A stretch of DNA of 17,367 nucleotides from Pseudomonadota bacterium (GCA_025360685.1 JANYBR010000193.1:1-17367), one strand, 5' to 3'. Counted from the stretch's first letter, positions 1 through 6,689 are shown. The notes: a model not told the origin generated them from the sequence alone. Numbers and translations are program-made.

Positions 1-1105
1 CGGGGATCACGACCGGCAACACCGGCAGATTATATTTGCGCGCGAAATCGAGATCGCGCTGGTCGTGCGCAGCGCTGCCGAAGATCGCGCCGGTGCCGTA
101 GCCCATCAGAACGAAGTTGGCGACCATCACCGGCAGCTTCCAGTCAGGATCGAAGGGATGCGCGGCAGTCAGTCCGGTGTTGTAGCCCAGCTTCTCCGCC
201 GTCTCGATCTCGGCTTCGGCGGTGCCGGTGCGGCGGCATTCCAGGATGAAGTCGCGCAGCTTCGCGTCGGTCTTCGCCAATTCCTCCGTGAGCGGATGAT
301 CTGGCGACAAAGCGACGCAATTGGCTCCGAAGATCGTGTCGGGACGGGTGGTGAACACGTCGACCTTCGTCAGATTCGACAATTCCAATGAGATGCGCAA
401 ACCTTCGGAGCGGCCGATCCAGTTCTTCTGCATCAACCGGACCTTCTCCGGCCATTTCTCGAGGCCGTCGAGCGCGCGCAGCAATTCGTCGGAATAGCGC
501 GTGATGCGGAAGAACCACTGGCTGAGCTTGCGCCGCTCCACCGCGGCGCCGGAGCGCCACCCCTTGCCGTCGATCACCTGCTCGTTGGCGAGCACGGTCA
601 TGTCGATCGGATCCCAGTTCATGTCGGCTTCGGAGCGATAGACCAGATCGTGCCTGTAGAAGTCGAGGAACAGCTTTTGCTGGTGCTTGTAGTAGCCTTC
701 GTCGCAGGTGGCGAATTCACGCGTCCAGTCGATCGCCAATCCCAGCGCCTGCAGTTCGCTGCGCATTGCGGCGATGTTAACGTAGGTCCATTCGCGCGGG
801 TGCGTGCCACTGTTCTTGCCGGCGCTGACATTGTCGCGCGCGGCGTTTTCGGCCGGCAGGCCGAACGCGTCCCAACCCATCGGATGCAAAACGTTGAAAC
901 CCTGTGCGCGCTTGAACCGCGCAATCACGTCGCCCATCGTATAATTGCGCACATGGCCCATGTGGATGCGTCCCGACGGGTAGGGGAACATCTCCAGCAC
1001 GTAATATTTGGGTCTGATGGAATCCGTGGGCGTGAGGAAGGACTGCTTCGCGTTCCACGCGCGCTGCCATCTCTCTTCGGATTCCTTGGCGTTGTAACGC
1101 GCCAT
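1..1105 (-). CDS. leuS: Leucyl-tRNA synthetase, N-terminal part (cut by window start)
   Basis: Class I aminoacyl-tRNA synthetase that charges tRNA-Leu in the cytoplasm. The first 368 codons are visible and the frame stays open to the left edge, so the C-terminal half (KMSKS and anticodon-binding regions) is outside. The protein starts MARYNAKESEERWQ. The leucine-type entry FPYPSGRIHMGH (HIGH equivalent at about residues 48-51) is followed by VLHPMGWDAFGLPAENAA, NWDPIDMTVLANEQV and GWRSGAAVERRKLSQWFF. The CP1 editing domain follows, with FTTRPDTIFGANC and YGTGAIFGSAAHDQRD. These are diagnostic for bacterial LeuRS. The ATG at 1105 is preceded by GAAGGA about 10 nt upstream. The DUF3576 lipoprotein gene lies 79 bp upstream on the same strand, a common alphaproteobacterial order. 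An 8-bp inverted repeat sits in the leader. Identification is certain; only the fragment is present. Confidence 0.97.
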   Translation of the reverse strand, partial: MARYNAKESEERWQRAWNAKQSFLTPTDSIRPKYYVLEMFPYPSGRIHMGHVRNYTMGDVIARFKRAQGFNVLHPMGWDAFGLPAENAARDNVSAGKNSGTHPREWTYVNIAAMRSELQALGLAIDWTREFATCDEGYYKHQQKLFLDFYRHDLVYRSEADMNWDPIDMTVLANEQVIDGKGWRSGAAVERRKLSQWFFRITRYSDELLRALDGLEKWPEKVRLMQKNWIGRSEGLRISLELSNLTKVDVFTTRPDTIFGANCVALSPDHPLTEELAKTDAKLRDFILECRRTGTAEAEIETAEKLGYNTGLTAAHPFDPDWKLPVMVANFVLMGYGTGAIFGSAAHDQRDLDFARKYNLPVLPVVIP

Positions 1106-1123
1106 CGTTGCACAATCCTTCAG

Positions 1124-1157
1124 GTGCCGGACGATCTGGCGCTGAGGCCTCCGGCAC
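1124..1157 (-). promoter_or_regulatory. Inverted repeat in the leuS leader
   Basis: GTGCCGGA (1124-1131) and TCCGGCAC (1150-1157) form a perfect 8-bp stem with an 18-nt loop that itself contains short GGC/GCC complementarity. It lies between the DUF3576 stop and the leuS Shine-Dalgarno. No U-run follows on the leftward strand, so a simple intrinsic terminator is unlikely. It could be a processing site, a stabiliser or a control hairpin for leuS. The function is inferred only from its position. Confidence 0.35.
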
Positions 1158-1184
1158 GGATCAGGCTACAGCGATTTGGTCTTT

Positions 1185-1622
1185 CTAGCTGCCTTCGCTG
1201 GCAAGTCGAAGCTCGCGGGCGCGGGTCAGAATGGCGTCCTCAAGCTTGGTCGAGGTGTCGGCGGCAACCTGTGCGTCGGCCCAGCCATCGGTGGTCTTGG
1301 TCTGGCGGAACACGGCAACCTTCAGGCCATCGGCACGCAAACTGCGGTCCAGGATGTAGACCGTTACCTTCATTCGCTCATTGGGTGCCTCCGGTGCGGA
1401 GTACCAGTCGGTGATCACCACGCCGCCGAACGGATCGGCCGACGACAGCGGGATAAACGACAAAGTGTCCAGGGTCGCGTGCCACAAATAGGAATTCACG
1501 CCCAAAGTGCGACCGCCACCTGCCGAAATGGCGGTAGAACCGGAGCCTGTGTCGGACAAAGTGTTGTCGGAGCTGCAACCCGCCAGTGCAAGGGCCAAAG
1601 CCAGAACGGTCAGAATTCGCAT
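1185..1622 (-). CDS. DUF3576 family lipoprotein
   Basis: 145-residue predicted lipoprotein of unknown function. The N-terminus MRILTVLALALALAGCSS is a lipoprotein signal with lipobox LAGC and the lipidated cysteine at residue 16. The mature part has GVNSYLWHATLDTLSFIPLSSADPFGGVVITDWY, then a beta-rich region (MKVTVYILDRSLRADGLKVAVFRQ) and a C-terminal helix (LEDAILTRARELR). This is the pattern I know as DUF3576 in alphaproteobacteria, usually beside leuS. The DPFGG and ITDWY motifs are the hallmarks used. Anchoring is expected in the outer membrane, because serine rather than aspartate follows the cysteine. A well-spaced sigma-70-like promoter is visible upstream. It probably shares a transcript with leuS. 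Its role in the cell is not established. Confidence 0.85.
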   Translation of the reverse strand: MRILTVLALALALAGCSSDNTLSDTGSGSTAISAGGGRTLGVNSYLWHATLDTLSFIPLSSADPFGGVVITDWYSAPEAPNERMKVTVYILDRSLRADGLKVAVFRQTKTTDGWADAQVAADTSTKLEDAILTRARELRLASEGS

Positions 1623-1684
1623 TGGGCCGCTTTCGTTTTTCTGGACGCCTGGACGGCGTCGTTCGCGCGTCCCCCCTGGGCGGG

Positions 1685-1713
1685 CTTATACGTGTCTGTC
1701 CCAGAGCGTGCAA
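1685..1713 (-). promoter_or_regulatory. Sigma-70-like promoter for the DUF3576-leuS unit
   Basis: Read leftward, TTGCAC (1713-1708) and TATAAG (1690-1685) are separated by exactly 17 nt, close to the consensus -35 and -10 hexamers. Transcription would begin near 1677 and give a leader of about 55 nt, which contains a small hairpin (GACGCC/GGCGTC, 1644-1660). It is the best promoter match I noticed in the window. Start site and activity are inferred. Confidence 0.55.
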
Positions 1714-1850
1714 CGGCGAAGGCCGACGTCCGAACAAGGTAAACGGGCAACACTGCGCGCCAAAGGCAGAACGGCCCTCAGTCTGTGCTATGAGCCAAGG
1801 TGTCCATTTGTTTCTATGCAAACTCAGTTTGATTGTCGGGTCGGGTGGGT

Positions 1851-3044
1851 ATGAGAATTTTATCGCTAGCTGCGGCGGCGTGCGTTGCATCGCTCGCTTC
1901 ACTGCAAGCGGCCGCCGCCGACTGGAGCGATTGGAGCATCTCGCCCTACACAGGCGAAGTGGGCAGCGTGGACTATTCTCTCGGCGGTCAGGTCCAGGGC
2001 AGCGTCTTCGGCGCAAATCAGCCAAGTGCACCTAGCCTGGACAAGTGGGGAGCCACCGGAGCGGCTTCCGTCAATGCACGGCTGCAGCGCGACTATGACA
2101 GCGGCTTGTCGCTGGCGCTGAAGGGCACGTTTGAGATTTATCACGACCATCTTTCGGGCGACAATTACGGTAGCGACCTGGTCCAGAAAGTCTATGGCTC
2201 CGTCCAAACCGGTCTCGGACACATCGATGTCGGAATGACCGACGGTGCAGCGTACGCGCTCTCGATCACCGGGCCGGTTGTGAATCCCGAAGTGACAATT
2301 GACAATTCGAACGCGACCTTCTTCCGCGACCCTTCGACCGGAGCGGCATTCACAAACGTCTTCGCGCTGAATAGCGCGGTCGAATCCTCTCTGAACTACG
2401 CCAAGATTTCCTACTACACTCCGCGCCTGTTCGGTCTGCAGATTGCCGCGTCGTTCACGCCGTCCGAAGGGAAGGACGTCATTCCGTTCCTCAATACCGG
2501 TCCGCACGTTGCCGACCGGCAGACGAATATGTGGGAAGCTGCGGTCAACTACAGCGACAATTTCGGGCCCGTCACGCTTGGCGTCTACGGCGGACTCACC
2601 GTCGCCCACGACGACGCGAAAACCTTCGGCCACAAGGGTTTGACAGACTGGGCGGTCGGTACCGAAATCGACTGGAATGTGAATGACGATGTGAAGTGGT
2701 CGGCCGGAGGCGCCTACCGCAAGGCAGACACCTACGCCTTCAACATCAACAACGCACTCAATAGCGGCTCGACGACGAGCCTGCATCTCAGCTCGACTGT
2801 GACCTATGGCTCCTGGATCGCCGGAGGCGAATTTGGCGAGGGCAACACCGACGGGTTATTGGGTGCGCCAACGCTTCACAATCAGGCCTATCTCTTTGAC
2901 GTCGCCTACGCCGTGAACACCAACCTGCAGCTGACCGCAGGCTGGGAGAAGTTGAACTACAGCCGCAACATCGGACTCTTCTACAATGGCGCACCGCATA
3001 TCGCGATGGACGCGCAATTTCTGCACGCCGTGCTGAACATCTAA
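1851..3044 (+). CDS. Gram-negative porin
   Basis: Predicted outer-membrane beta-barrel channel of 397 residues for diffusion of small solutes. The chosen ATG gives a clean Sec signal, MRILSLAAAACVASLASLQAAAADWS, with likely cleavage after AAA/AAD. In-frame TTG (1833) and GTG (1845) would add residues before the signal and were rejected. The mature protein has alternating amphipathic strands, a conserved early segment (QKVYGSVQTGLGHIDVGMTDGAAY), a long loop-3-like stretch with ISYYTPRLFGLQIAASFTPSEG, and repeated aromatic-girdle strands such as LQLTAGWEKLNYS. This matches alphaproteobacterial general porins. The last residues are LHAVLNI, so the usual C-terminal aromatic BAM signal is replaced by isoleucine. 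No strong Shine-Dalgarno is visible. Its TAA stop is interlocked with the stop of the opposing ThiE-like gene. The substrate is unknown. Confidence 0.85.
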   Translation: MRILSLAAAACVASLASLQAAAADWSDWSISPYTGEVGSVDYSLGGQVQGSVFGANQPSAPSLDKWGATGAASVNARLQRDYDSGLSLALKGTFEIYHDHLSGDNYGSDLVQKVYGSVQTGLGHIDVGMTDGAAYALSITGPVVNPEVTIDNSNATFFRDPSTGAAFTNVFALNSAVESSLNYAKISYYTPRLFGLQIAASFTPSEGKDVIPFLNTGPHVADRQTNMWEAAVNYSDNFGPVTLGVYGGLTVAHDDAKTFGHKGLTDWAVGTEIDWNVNDDVKWSAGGAYRKADTYAFNINNALNSGSTTSLHLSSTVTYGSWIAGGEFGEGNTDGLLGAPTLHNQAYLFDVAYAVNTNLQLTAGWEKLNYSRNIGLFYNGAPHIAMDAQFLHAVLNI

Positions 3045-3649
3045 GGCGCCAGCGCACCGATCGAAGCGATTCCTGAAAAGCCGTGCAACAGGGCCGCGTT
3101 GCGCGCAGTCACACCGCCCAGCGCATACACGGGTACCGCAACGTTATGAGCGATAATGCTCGCACGCGCGGGCATCATCCCCGCACGGCCCGGATGTGAA
3201 GCCGTGGCGAAGATCGGCGACAATAGAACTGCGTCGTTGCATCTGGACAGGGTGGCAGCGCGCAAGGAATGAGCCGCGACGGTGATGAACCAGTGCGGGC
3301 GGAGCGCGCTCCAATGCGGTGCCTGACGCGCGTTCGATTCCGAAAGGTGTAGTCCGTCGGCGCCGCAGCGCGAGGCTAGCTTGGCATCGTTGGCGATCAA
3401 GACGAGCAGACCGCGCGACCGCGCCAGAGCAGTGAGGGCGAAGGCCCATTCGGAACGTTTGACGGCATCGCGCGACCGCACAATGACCATGGCTCCCTTC
3501 GGCAGAAGGCGTGCCGCAGCGAGCGGATCGGTGAGCCGCTCATCGTCGGTCATGAGCACGAGCATCGGCACACGTCCGGCATGCGGCGAGCGCGCGTTGA
3601 GATGCGCGGCAGCGCTTGCTAGTTTGCGGCGCGCCAAGCTGTGCGGCAC
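3041..3649 (-). CDS. Thiamine phosphate synthase family (ThiE/TenI-like) protein
   Basis: 202-residue TIM-barrel protein of the ThiE/TenI group. ThiE joins HMP-PP and thiazole phosphate to thiamine phosphate; TenI paralogues aromatise the thiazole. Visible family motifs are LMTDDERLTDP near residue 32, the phosphate-region strand VIVRSRD, LIANDAKLASRCGADGLHLSE, LLSPIFATASHPG and VYALGGVTARNA. Canonical ThiE has QxRxK where this protein has VRSR, so catalysis as a true ThiE is uncertain. An upstream in-frame stop at 3653-3655 leaves GTG at 3649 as the first possible start. It includes the ARRKLASAAAHLNAR helix typical of alphaproteobacterial members; the later ATG at 3565 would lose it. GGGTGA lies just upstream inside yggS. 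The start abuts yggS head to head, and the stop overlaps the porin stop. Confidence 0.8.
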   Translation of the reverse strand: MPHSLARRKLASAAAHLNARSPHAGRVPMLVLMTDDERLTDPLAAARLLPKGAMVIVRSRDAVKRSEWAFALTALARSRGLLVLIANDAKLASRCGADGLHLSESNARQAPHWSALRPHWFITVAAHSLRAATLSRCNDAVLLSPIFATASHPGRAGMMPARASIIAHNVAVPVYALGGVTARNAALLHGFSGIASIGALAP

Positions 3650-4324
3650 ATGTCACCCGAACAAATCAACGAGAACCTGTCGTCCATTGTTGCGCGCATC
3701 GAAGCGGCGCGAAAGGCTGCCGTCAAACCTGCCGCCTCCACCAGCCTGGTTGCGGTGACCAAGACGATCCAAGCTGGGGACATCTATCCCGCGCTGATCG
3801 CCGGCCAGCGCGTGTTTGGCGAGAACCGAGTGCAGGAAGCACAGGCGAAGTGGCCGGCGCTTCGGACGGAATATTCCGACATTGAGCTGCATCTGATCGG
3901 CCCGTTGCAGACCAACAAGGCGCGCGAAGCGGTGGCCCTGTTCGATGCGATCCAGACGCTCGACCGGCCAAGGCTCGCCGATGTGCTGCGCGCGGAAATG
4001 GATCGCTCAGGTCGGAACCCTTTCCTGTTCGTGCAAGTCAATACGGGCGAAGAGGCGCAGAAAGGGGGAGTCCTGCCGCACGACGCCGCGGCACTGATCG
4101 CCCACGCGCGCGCACTTGGACTACCGCTCAAGGGCCTGATGTGCATACCGCCGGCCGGCGAGAATCCCGCTCCGCACTTCGCGCTGCTCGCCAGGCTGGC
4201 GGGCGAGCACGATCTGTCTTTGCTGAGCATGGGAATGAGCGGCGACTTCGAGATCGCGATCCGCTTCGGCGCCACCCATGTTCGGGTGGGCGGTGCGATC
4301 TTCGGCGAGCGTATCAAGCCCTAA
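3650..4324 (+). CDS. yggS: YggS/PLPBP family pyridoxal phosphate homeostasis protein
   Basis: 224-residue cytosolic PLP-binding protein of the YggS/PROSC group. The family has no known catalytic reaction and buffers vitamin B6 and amino-acid metabolism. The PLP lysine is K38 in LVAVTKT. Further signatures are FGENRVQEAQAKWPAL, HLIGPLQTNKAREAVALFDAIQTLD, FVQVNTGEEAQKGG, LKGLMCIPP, LSMGMSGDFEIAI and GATHVRVGGAIFGER. The usual GTAIFG is GGAIFG here. The length is normal. The ATG at 3650 matches the family N-terminus; an in-frame GTG at 3641 is possible but adds little. The start codon directly touches the start codon of the opposing ThiE-like gene. The 3' end overlaps the YkuD-domain gene by 11 bp. 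Both neighbours involve vitamin-cofactor proteins, which may be coincidence. Confidence 0.95.
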   Translation: MSPEQINENLSSIVARIEAARKAAVKPAASTSLVAVTKTIQAGDIYPALIAGQRVFGENRVQEAQAKWPALRTEYSDIELHLIGPLQTNKAREAVALFDAIQTLDRPRLADVLRAEMDRSGRNPFLFVQVNTGEEAQKGGVLPHDAAALIAHARALGLPLKGLMCIPPAGENPAPHFALLARLAGEHDLSLLSMGMSGDFEIAIRFGATHVRVGGAIFGERIKP

Positions 4325-4823
4325 TCGAAATCGTATCGTTGGGGCCAAGAAGCGGCACCAACTCCAGCAGGTCATTCGCCGCCAGAGCGATGCAGCCCCG
4401 TGTTGGGCGAAAATCCGACCGCGCAATATGCAGAAAGATGGCGCTGCCCGCAGCCGAGACGACCGGCGCGTCGTTGAAGCCCAGTATGACGACGAGATCG
4501 TAGAAATGATCCTCGCGCCACAGCGCTTCCGCACTCGCGCGATAAGGTAGCTTCACGGGCCTGTTATAGGCAGCATCGAGAGGCGCGTCGCACCAGCCAT
4601 CGTCACGCTCGATTGCCGCCAGCGGCAAGATCGTTCTCGGCCGCAAAATTCGATCGGAACGATACAGAACTCGGCGAATGGGAAAGGCGCCGACTGGAGT
4701 TACGCCGTCGCCTTCCGCGCGCTTGGAGCCGATACCGGCTGAACCAATGGCAGCACGGCGTGCGCCGCTGCCCCAATCGAGCACGGCCTTCGCTGGATCG
4801 TCCGCCCTGACAACGAGTTCCAT
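4314..4823 (-). CDS. L,D-transpeptidase-like YkuD domain protein
   Basis: 169-residue protein consisting almost only of a YkuD catalytic domain. YkuD enzymes form 3-3 peptidoglycan cross-links or attach proteins to peptidoglycan through a catalytic cysteine. The catalytic block is IFLHIARSDFRPTRGCIAL, with H132 and nucleophile C144; the common SHGC appears as TRGC. GDGVTPVGAFPIRRVLYR near the N-terminus and WCDAPLDAAYNRPVKLPY in the middle are characteristic of this stand-alone subfamily. No signal peptide or membrane segment is visible, so export is unclear. It is third in a leftward row after ribA and the NPLQHIP-type protein, 26 bp downstream of the latter. Its stop lies inside the end of yggS. 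The substrate is not predictable. Confidence 0.85.
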   Translation of the reverse strand: MELVVRADDPAKAVLDWGSGARRAAIGSAGIGSKRAEGDGVTPVGAFPIRRVLYRSDRILRPRTILPLAAIERDDGWCDAPLDAAYNRPVKLPYRASAEALWREDHFYDLVVILGFNDAPVVSAAGSAIFLHIARSDFRPTRGCIALAANDLLELVPLLGPNDTISIRA

Positions 4824-4849
4824 CGTACCAGGTTAGCGCAGATGACGGT

Positions 4850-5428
4850 TCAGTGCAGCGCGGCTGCGGCTGCCGTGCCCGCGAATCTTAGCGTGCTGCG
4901 ATAGGCACTGGCCGCACGAAGGGCGAGGTCCTGGTCGATGCTCTTGCGGGTCAGAGCCATCAGCAAAGCGTCCTGGCCGGGTATGACGATCGAGTCGAGT
5001 GACGCTGGTGTCACCTCGCTTGGAGCCGGTTGCTGAACGGTCGGGGTTAATGCGGCAGGCGCCGCTGTTGATGACGACGCAGAGGCAACCGCTGTGTTCG
5101 GAGGCGAAAATTCATCCTCGACCCACGCAAGCACGGTGTCGCCGACACTTTTGCCGGTAATTTTCTCGAAAATTGTGTCGGCGACCGACGATACGAATCC
5201 GACGAGGCCGCCAAACAGGGTGTCGCCGGCGATCTTGGGAAAGGTCTTGATGTGGTCGCCCGTGATCGCGCGGTAGAGCGTGCTGACGACGGGGATGTGC
5301 TGTAGCGGATTGACGATGTCGAGCAGGTCGCCGAACGAAAATCCGCCCTCGGAGGAGGACGCGGCAGCAACCGCCGGCGCTGATGCAAGCGGGCTGCTGA
5401 TATGGGCGGTGAGGCTGACGGCCGTCAT
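4850..5428 (-). CDS. Conserved hypothetical protein with NPLQHIP motif
   Basis: 192-residue protein of unknown function. The conserved core is at about residues 32-105: FGDLLDIVNPLQHIPVVSTLY, ITGDHIKTFPKIAGDTLFGG, LVGFVSSVADTIFEKITGKS, VGDTVLAWVEDEF. I recall similar cores (NPLQHIPVVS plus a Gly-rich, weakly hydrophobic helix) in alphaproteobacterial hypothetical proteins. The hydrophobic stretch near 70-87 could be a membrane-associated helix. The flanks are low-complexity, rich in Ala, Ser, Pro and Thr, and resemble linkers. A longer reading from 5599 would run back into ribA. The ATG at 5428 is preceded by GGTGAG and is the likely start. It is 88 bp downstream of ribA and 26 bp upstream of the YkuD gene on the same strand. 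No catalytic motif is visible. Confidence 0.7.
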   Translation of the reverse strand: MTAVSLTAHISSPLASAPAVAAASSSEGGFSFGDLLDIVNPLQHIPVVSTLYRAITGDHIKTFPKIAGDTLFGGLVGFVSSVADTIFEKITGKSVGDTVLAWVEDEFSPPNTAVASASSSTAAPAALTPTVQQPAPSEVTPASLDSIVIPGQDALLMALTRKSIDQDLALRAASAYRSTLRFAGTAAAAALH

Positions 5429-5498
5429 CGCGCTCACCACGCAAGTGTCTTGCCAGGATTCTGCCCGCCAAAATACTGGCTTTTGAGGTGCTTCGAAC

Positions 5499-5515
5499 GC
5501 GGCAACTTTTGCCGC
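5499..5515 (-). terminator. Hairpin immediately after ribA
   Basis: GCGGCAA (5499-5505) and TTGCCGC (5509-5515) form a perfect 7-bp stem with a 3-nt loop, beginning one base past the ribA stop. The downstream leftward sequence has no U-tract, so it may be a weak or Rho-assisted terminator or a 3'-end stabiliser rather than a strong intrinsic terminator. Confidence 0.35.
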
Positions 5516-5516
5516 C

Positions 5517-6638
5517 TTACAGCAGATGTCCGGCCTTTTCGGCCTTGGTGAGCAGATAGGCGCGGTTGTGATCATTGTCCGGGAAGGAGTGCCGGACACG
5601 GCCAGTCACCCTCACCCCGGCGGCTTTCAATGCTGCAACCTTGCCGGGATTGTTGGTCAGAAGGCGCACCGATTTGTAGCCGAGAAGAGCGAGCATGCGC
5701 GCCGCAATTCCGTACAACCGCTCGTCCGCTTCGAAGCCAAGTCGCTCGTTCGCTTCAATGGTGTCGAAGCCTTGGTCCTGCAGACGATAGGCACGCAGCT
5801 TGTTGATCAGTCCGATGCCGCGCCCCTCCTGCGCGAGATAGAGCAGTATCCCTCCACCTGACTTCGAAATTGCTTCGATCGCGCCGCGAAGCTGAGCACC
5901 GCAATCGCACTTCAGCGAGCCGAGCAGGTCGCCGGTGAAACATTCCGAGTGCAATCGCGTGAGAACAGATTTTGCAGTCGCAGGCGCGTTGACCACGATC
6001 GCATAATGCTCCGGCCCACCATCTGCGGGACGGAACGAGACAAGCTCGGTCTTCTCCGCCCCTTCGAGCGGTACGCGCGCCCGGGCCACAATTTTCAGGG
6101 TACGGACAATTTCTTCATCATAGGAGTTTATGTCGTCGACCGACAGTTCGACTGCTCCGGCCGCGTTCTTTGCGCGCTGCGTCACGACAGCGGGAAGCAG
6201 TCCCGCGAGCTTGGCGAGCTTCACACCGGCGCCATAAGCCAACGGCAGACCGGCCCGGACGGTGTCGAACGGACCTTTCATGGGAAACGTCAGATCGTCG
6301 GTCGGATCGGCGATCGCGCGCAGGCGCGTCTCATCGGACGCCGGATCGATGGTGACTGCCACGACGTCCGGCGTGTACAGACGGATCTTCAAGGTTCGCG
6401 CCCGGGTGTGTGTGAGGACGAGCGAGGAGCTATGCCTCGACACGGCACGCAGCGCCTTGAGTGCCGAGCCGGTCAGCGTTTCGACCGCGTAGACACAGCT
6501 TGCCGCGCCTTTTTCCCGAATTACCACAGGGCGGCCGCGGCGAAACGCATCGACGGCGAAGATCACGCGATCAACAGGCGATACCGGCTGGCGAGAGCCG
6601 GCTCTGGGTCTATGTCGGGAACGCCTTGTCATGCCCAT
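5517..6638 (-). CDS. ribA: GTP cyclohydrolase II with degenerate DHBP-synthase-like N-terminus
   Basis: First committed enzyme of riboflavin synthesis: GTP to 2,5-diamino-6-ribosylamino-4-pyrimidinone phosphate, formate and pyrophosphate, zinc-dependent, cytosolic. The C-terminal half (about 195-373) has the zinc ligands C233, C244 and C246 in LHSECFTGDLLGSLKCDCG, then GGILLYLAQEGRGIGL, AYRLQDQGFDTIEAN, LGFEADERLYG and RLLTNNPGKVAAL. These match active GCH II. Residues 1 to about 185 resemble the DHBP synthase fold (VDRVIFAVDAFRRGRPVVI) but lack a recognisable DHBPS active site, as in the long alphaproteobacterial RibA form. ATG at 6638 was chosen because TGTGGA precedes it; ATG 6632 is the alternative. 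An open frame back to 6776 crosses the divergent regulator and is not credible. A hairpin follows the stop. No FMN riboswitch was noticed. Confidence 0.93.
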   Translation of the reverse strand: MGMTRRSRHRPRAGSRQPVSPVDRVIFAVDAFRRGRPVVIREKGAASCVYAVETLTGSALKALRAVSRHSSSLVLTHTRARTLKIRLYTPDVVAVTIDPASDETRLRAIADPTDDLTFPMKGPFDTVRAGLPLAYGAGVKLAKLAGLLPAVVTQRAKNAAGAVELSVDDINSYDEEIVRTLKIVARARVPLEGAEKTELVSFRPADGGPEHYAIVVNAPATAKSVLTRLHSECFTGDLLGSLKCDCGAQLRGAIEAISKSGGGILLYLAQEGRGIGLINKLRAYRLQDQGFDTIEANERLGFEADERLYGIAARMLALLGYKSVRLLTNNPGKVAALKAAGVRVTGRVRHSFPDNDHNRAYLLTKAEKAGHLL

Positions 6639-6689
6639 TCCACATACACCGCCGTCTAAAAACCGGGTAGAGTTCGCGCCGCTTCCCTG

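Noticed and set aside
650..1414. 254-codon open frame antisense to leuS and the DUF3576 gene
   Set aside because: It covers two well-supported genes on the other strand, and its translation is Arg-rich and family-less, as expected of a GC-rich shadow frame.
1899..2786. 295-codon open frame antisense to the porin
   Set aside because: The porin frame has a signal peptide and barrel pattern. The antisense product has no recognisable domain and mirrors porin codon bias.
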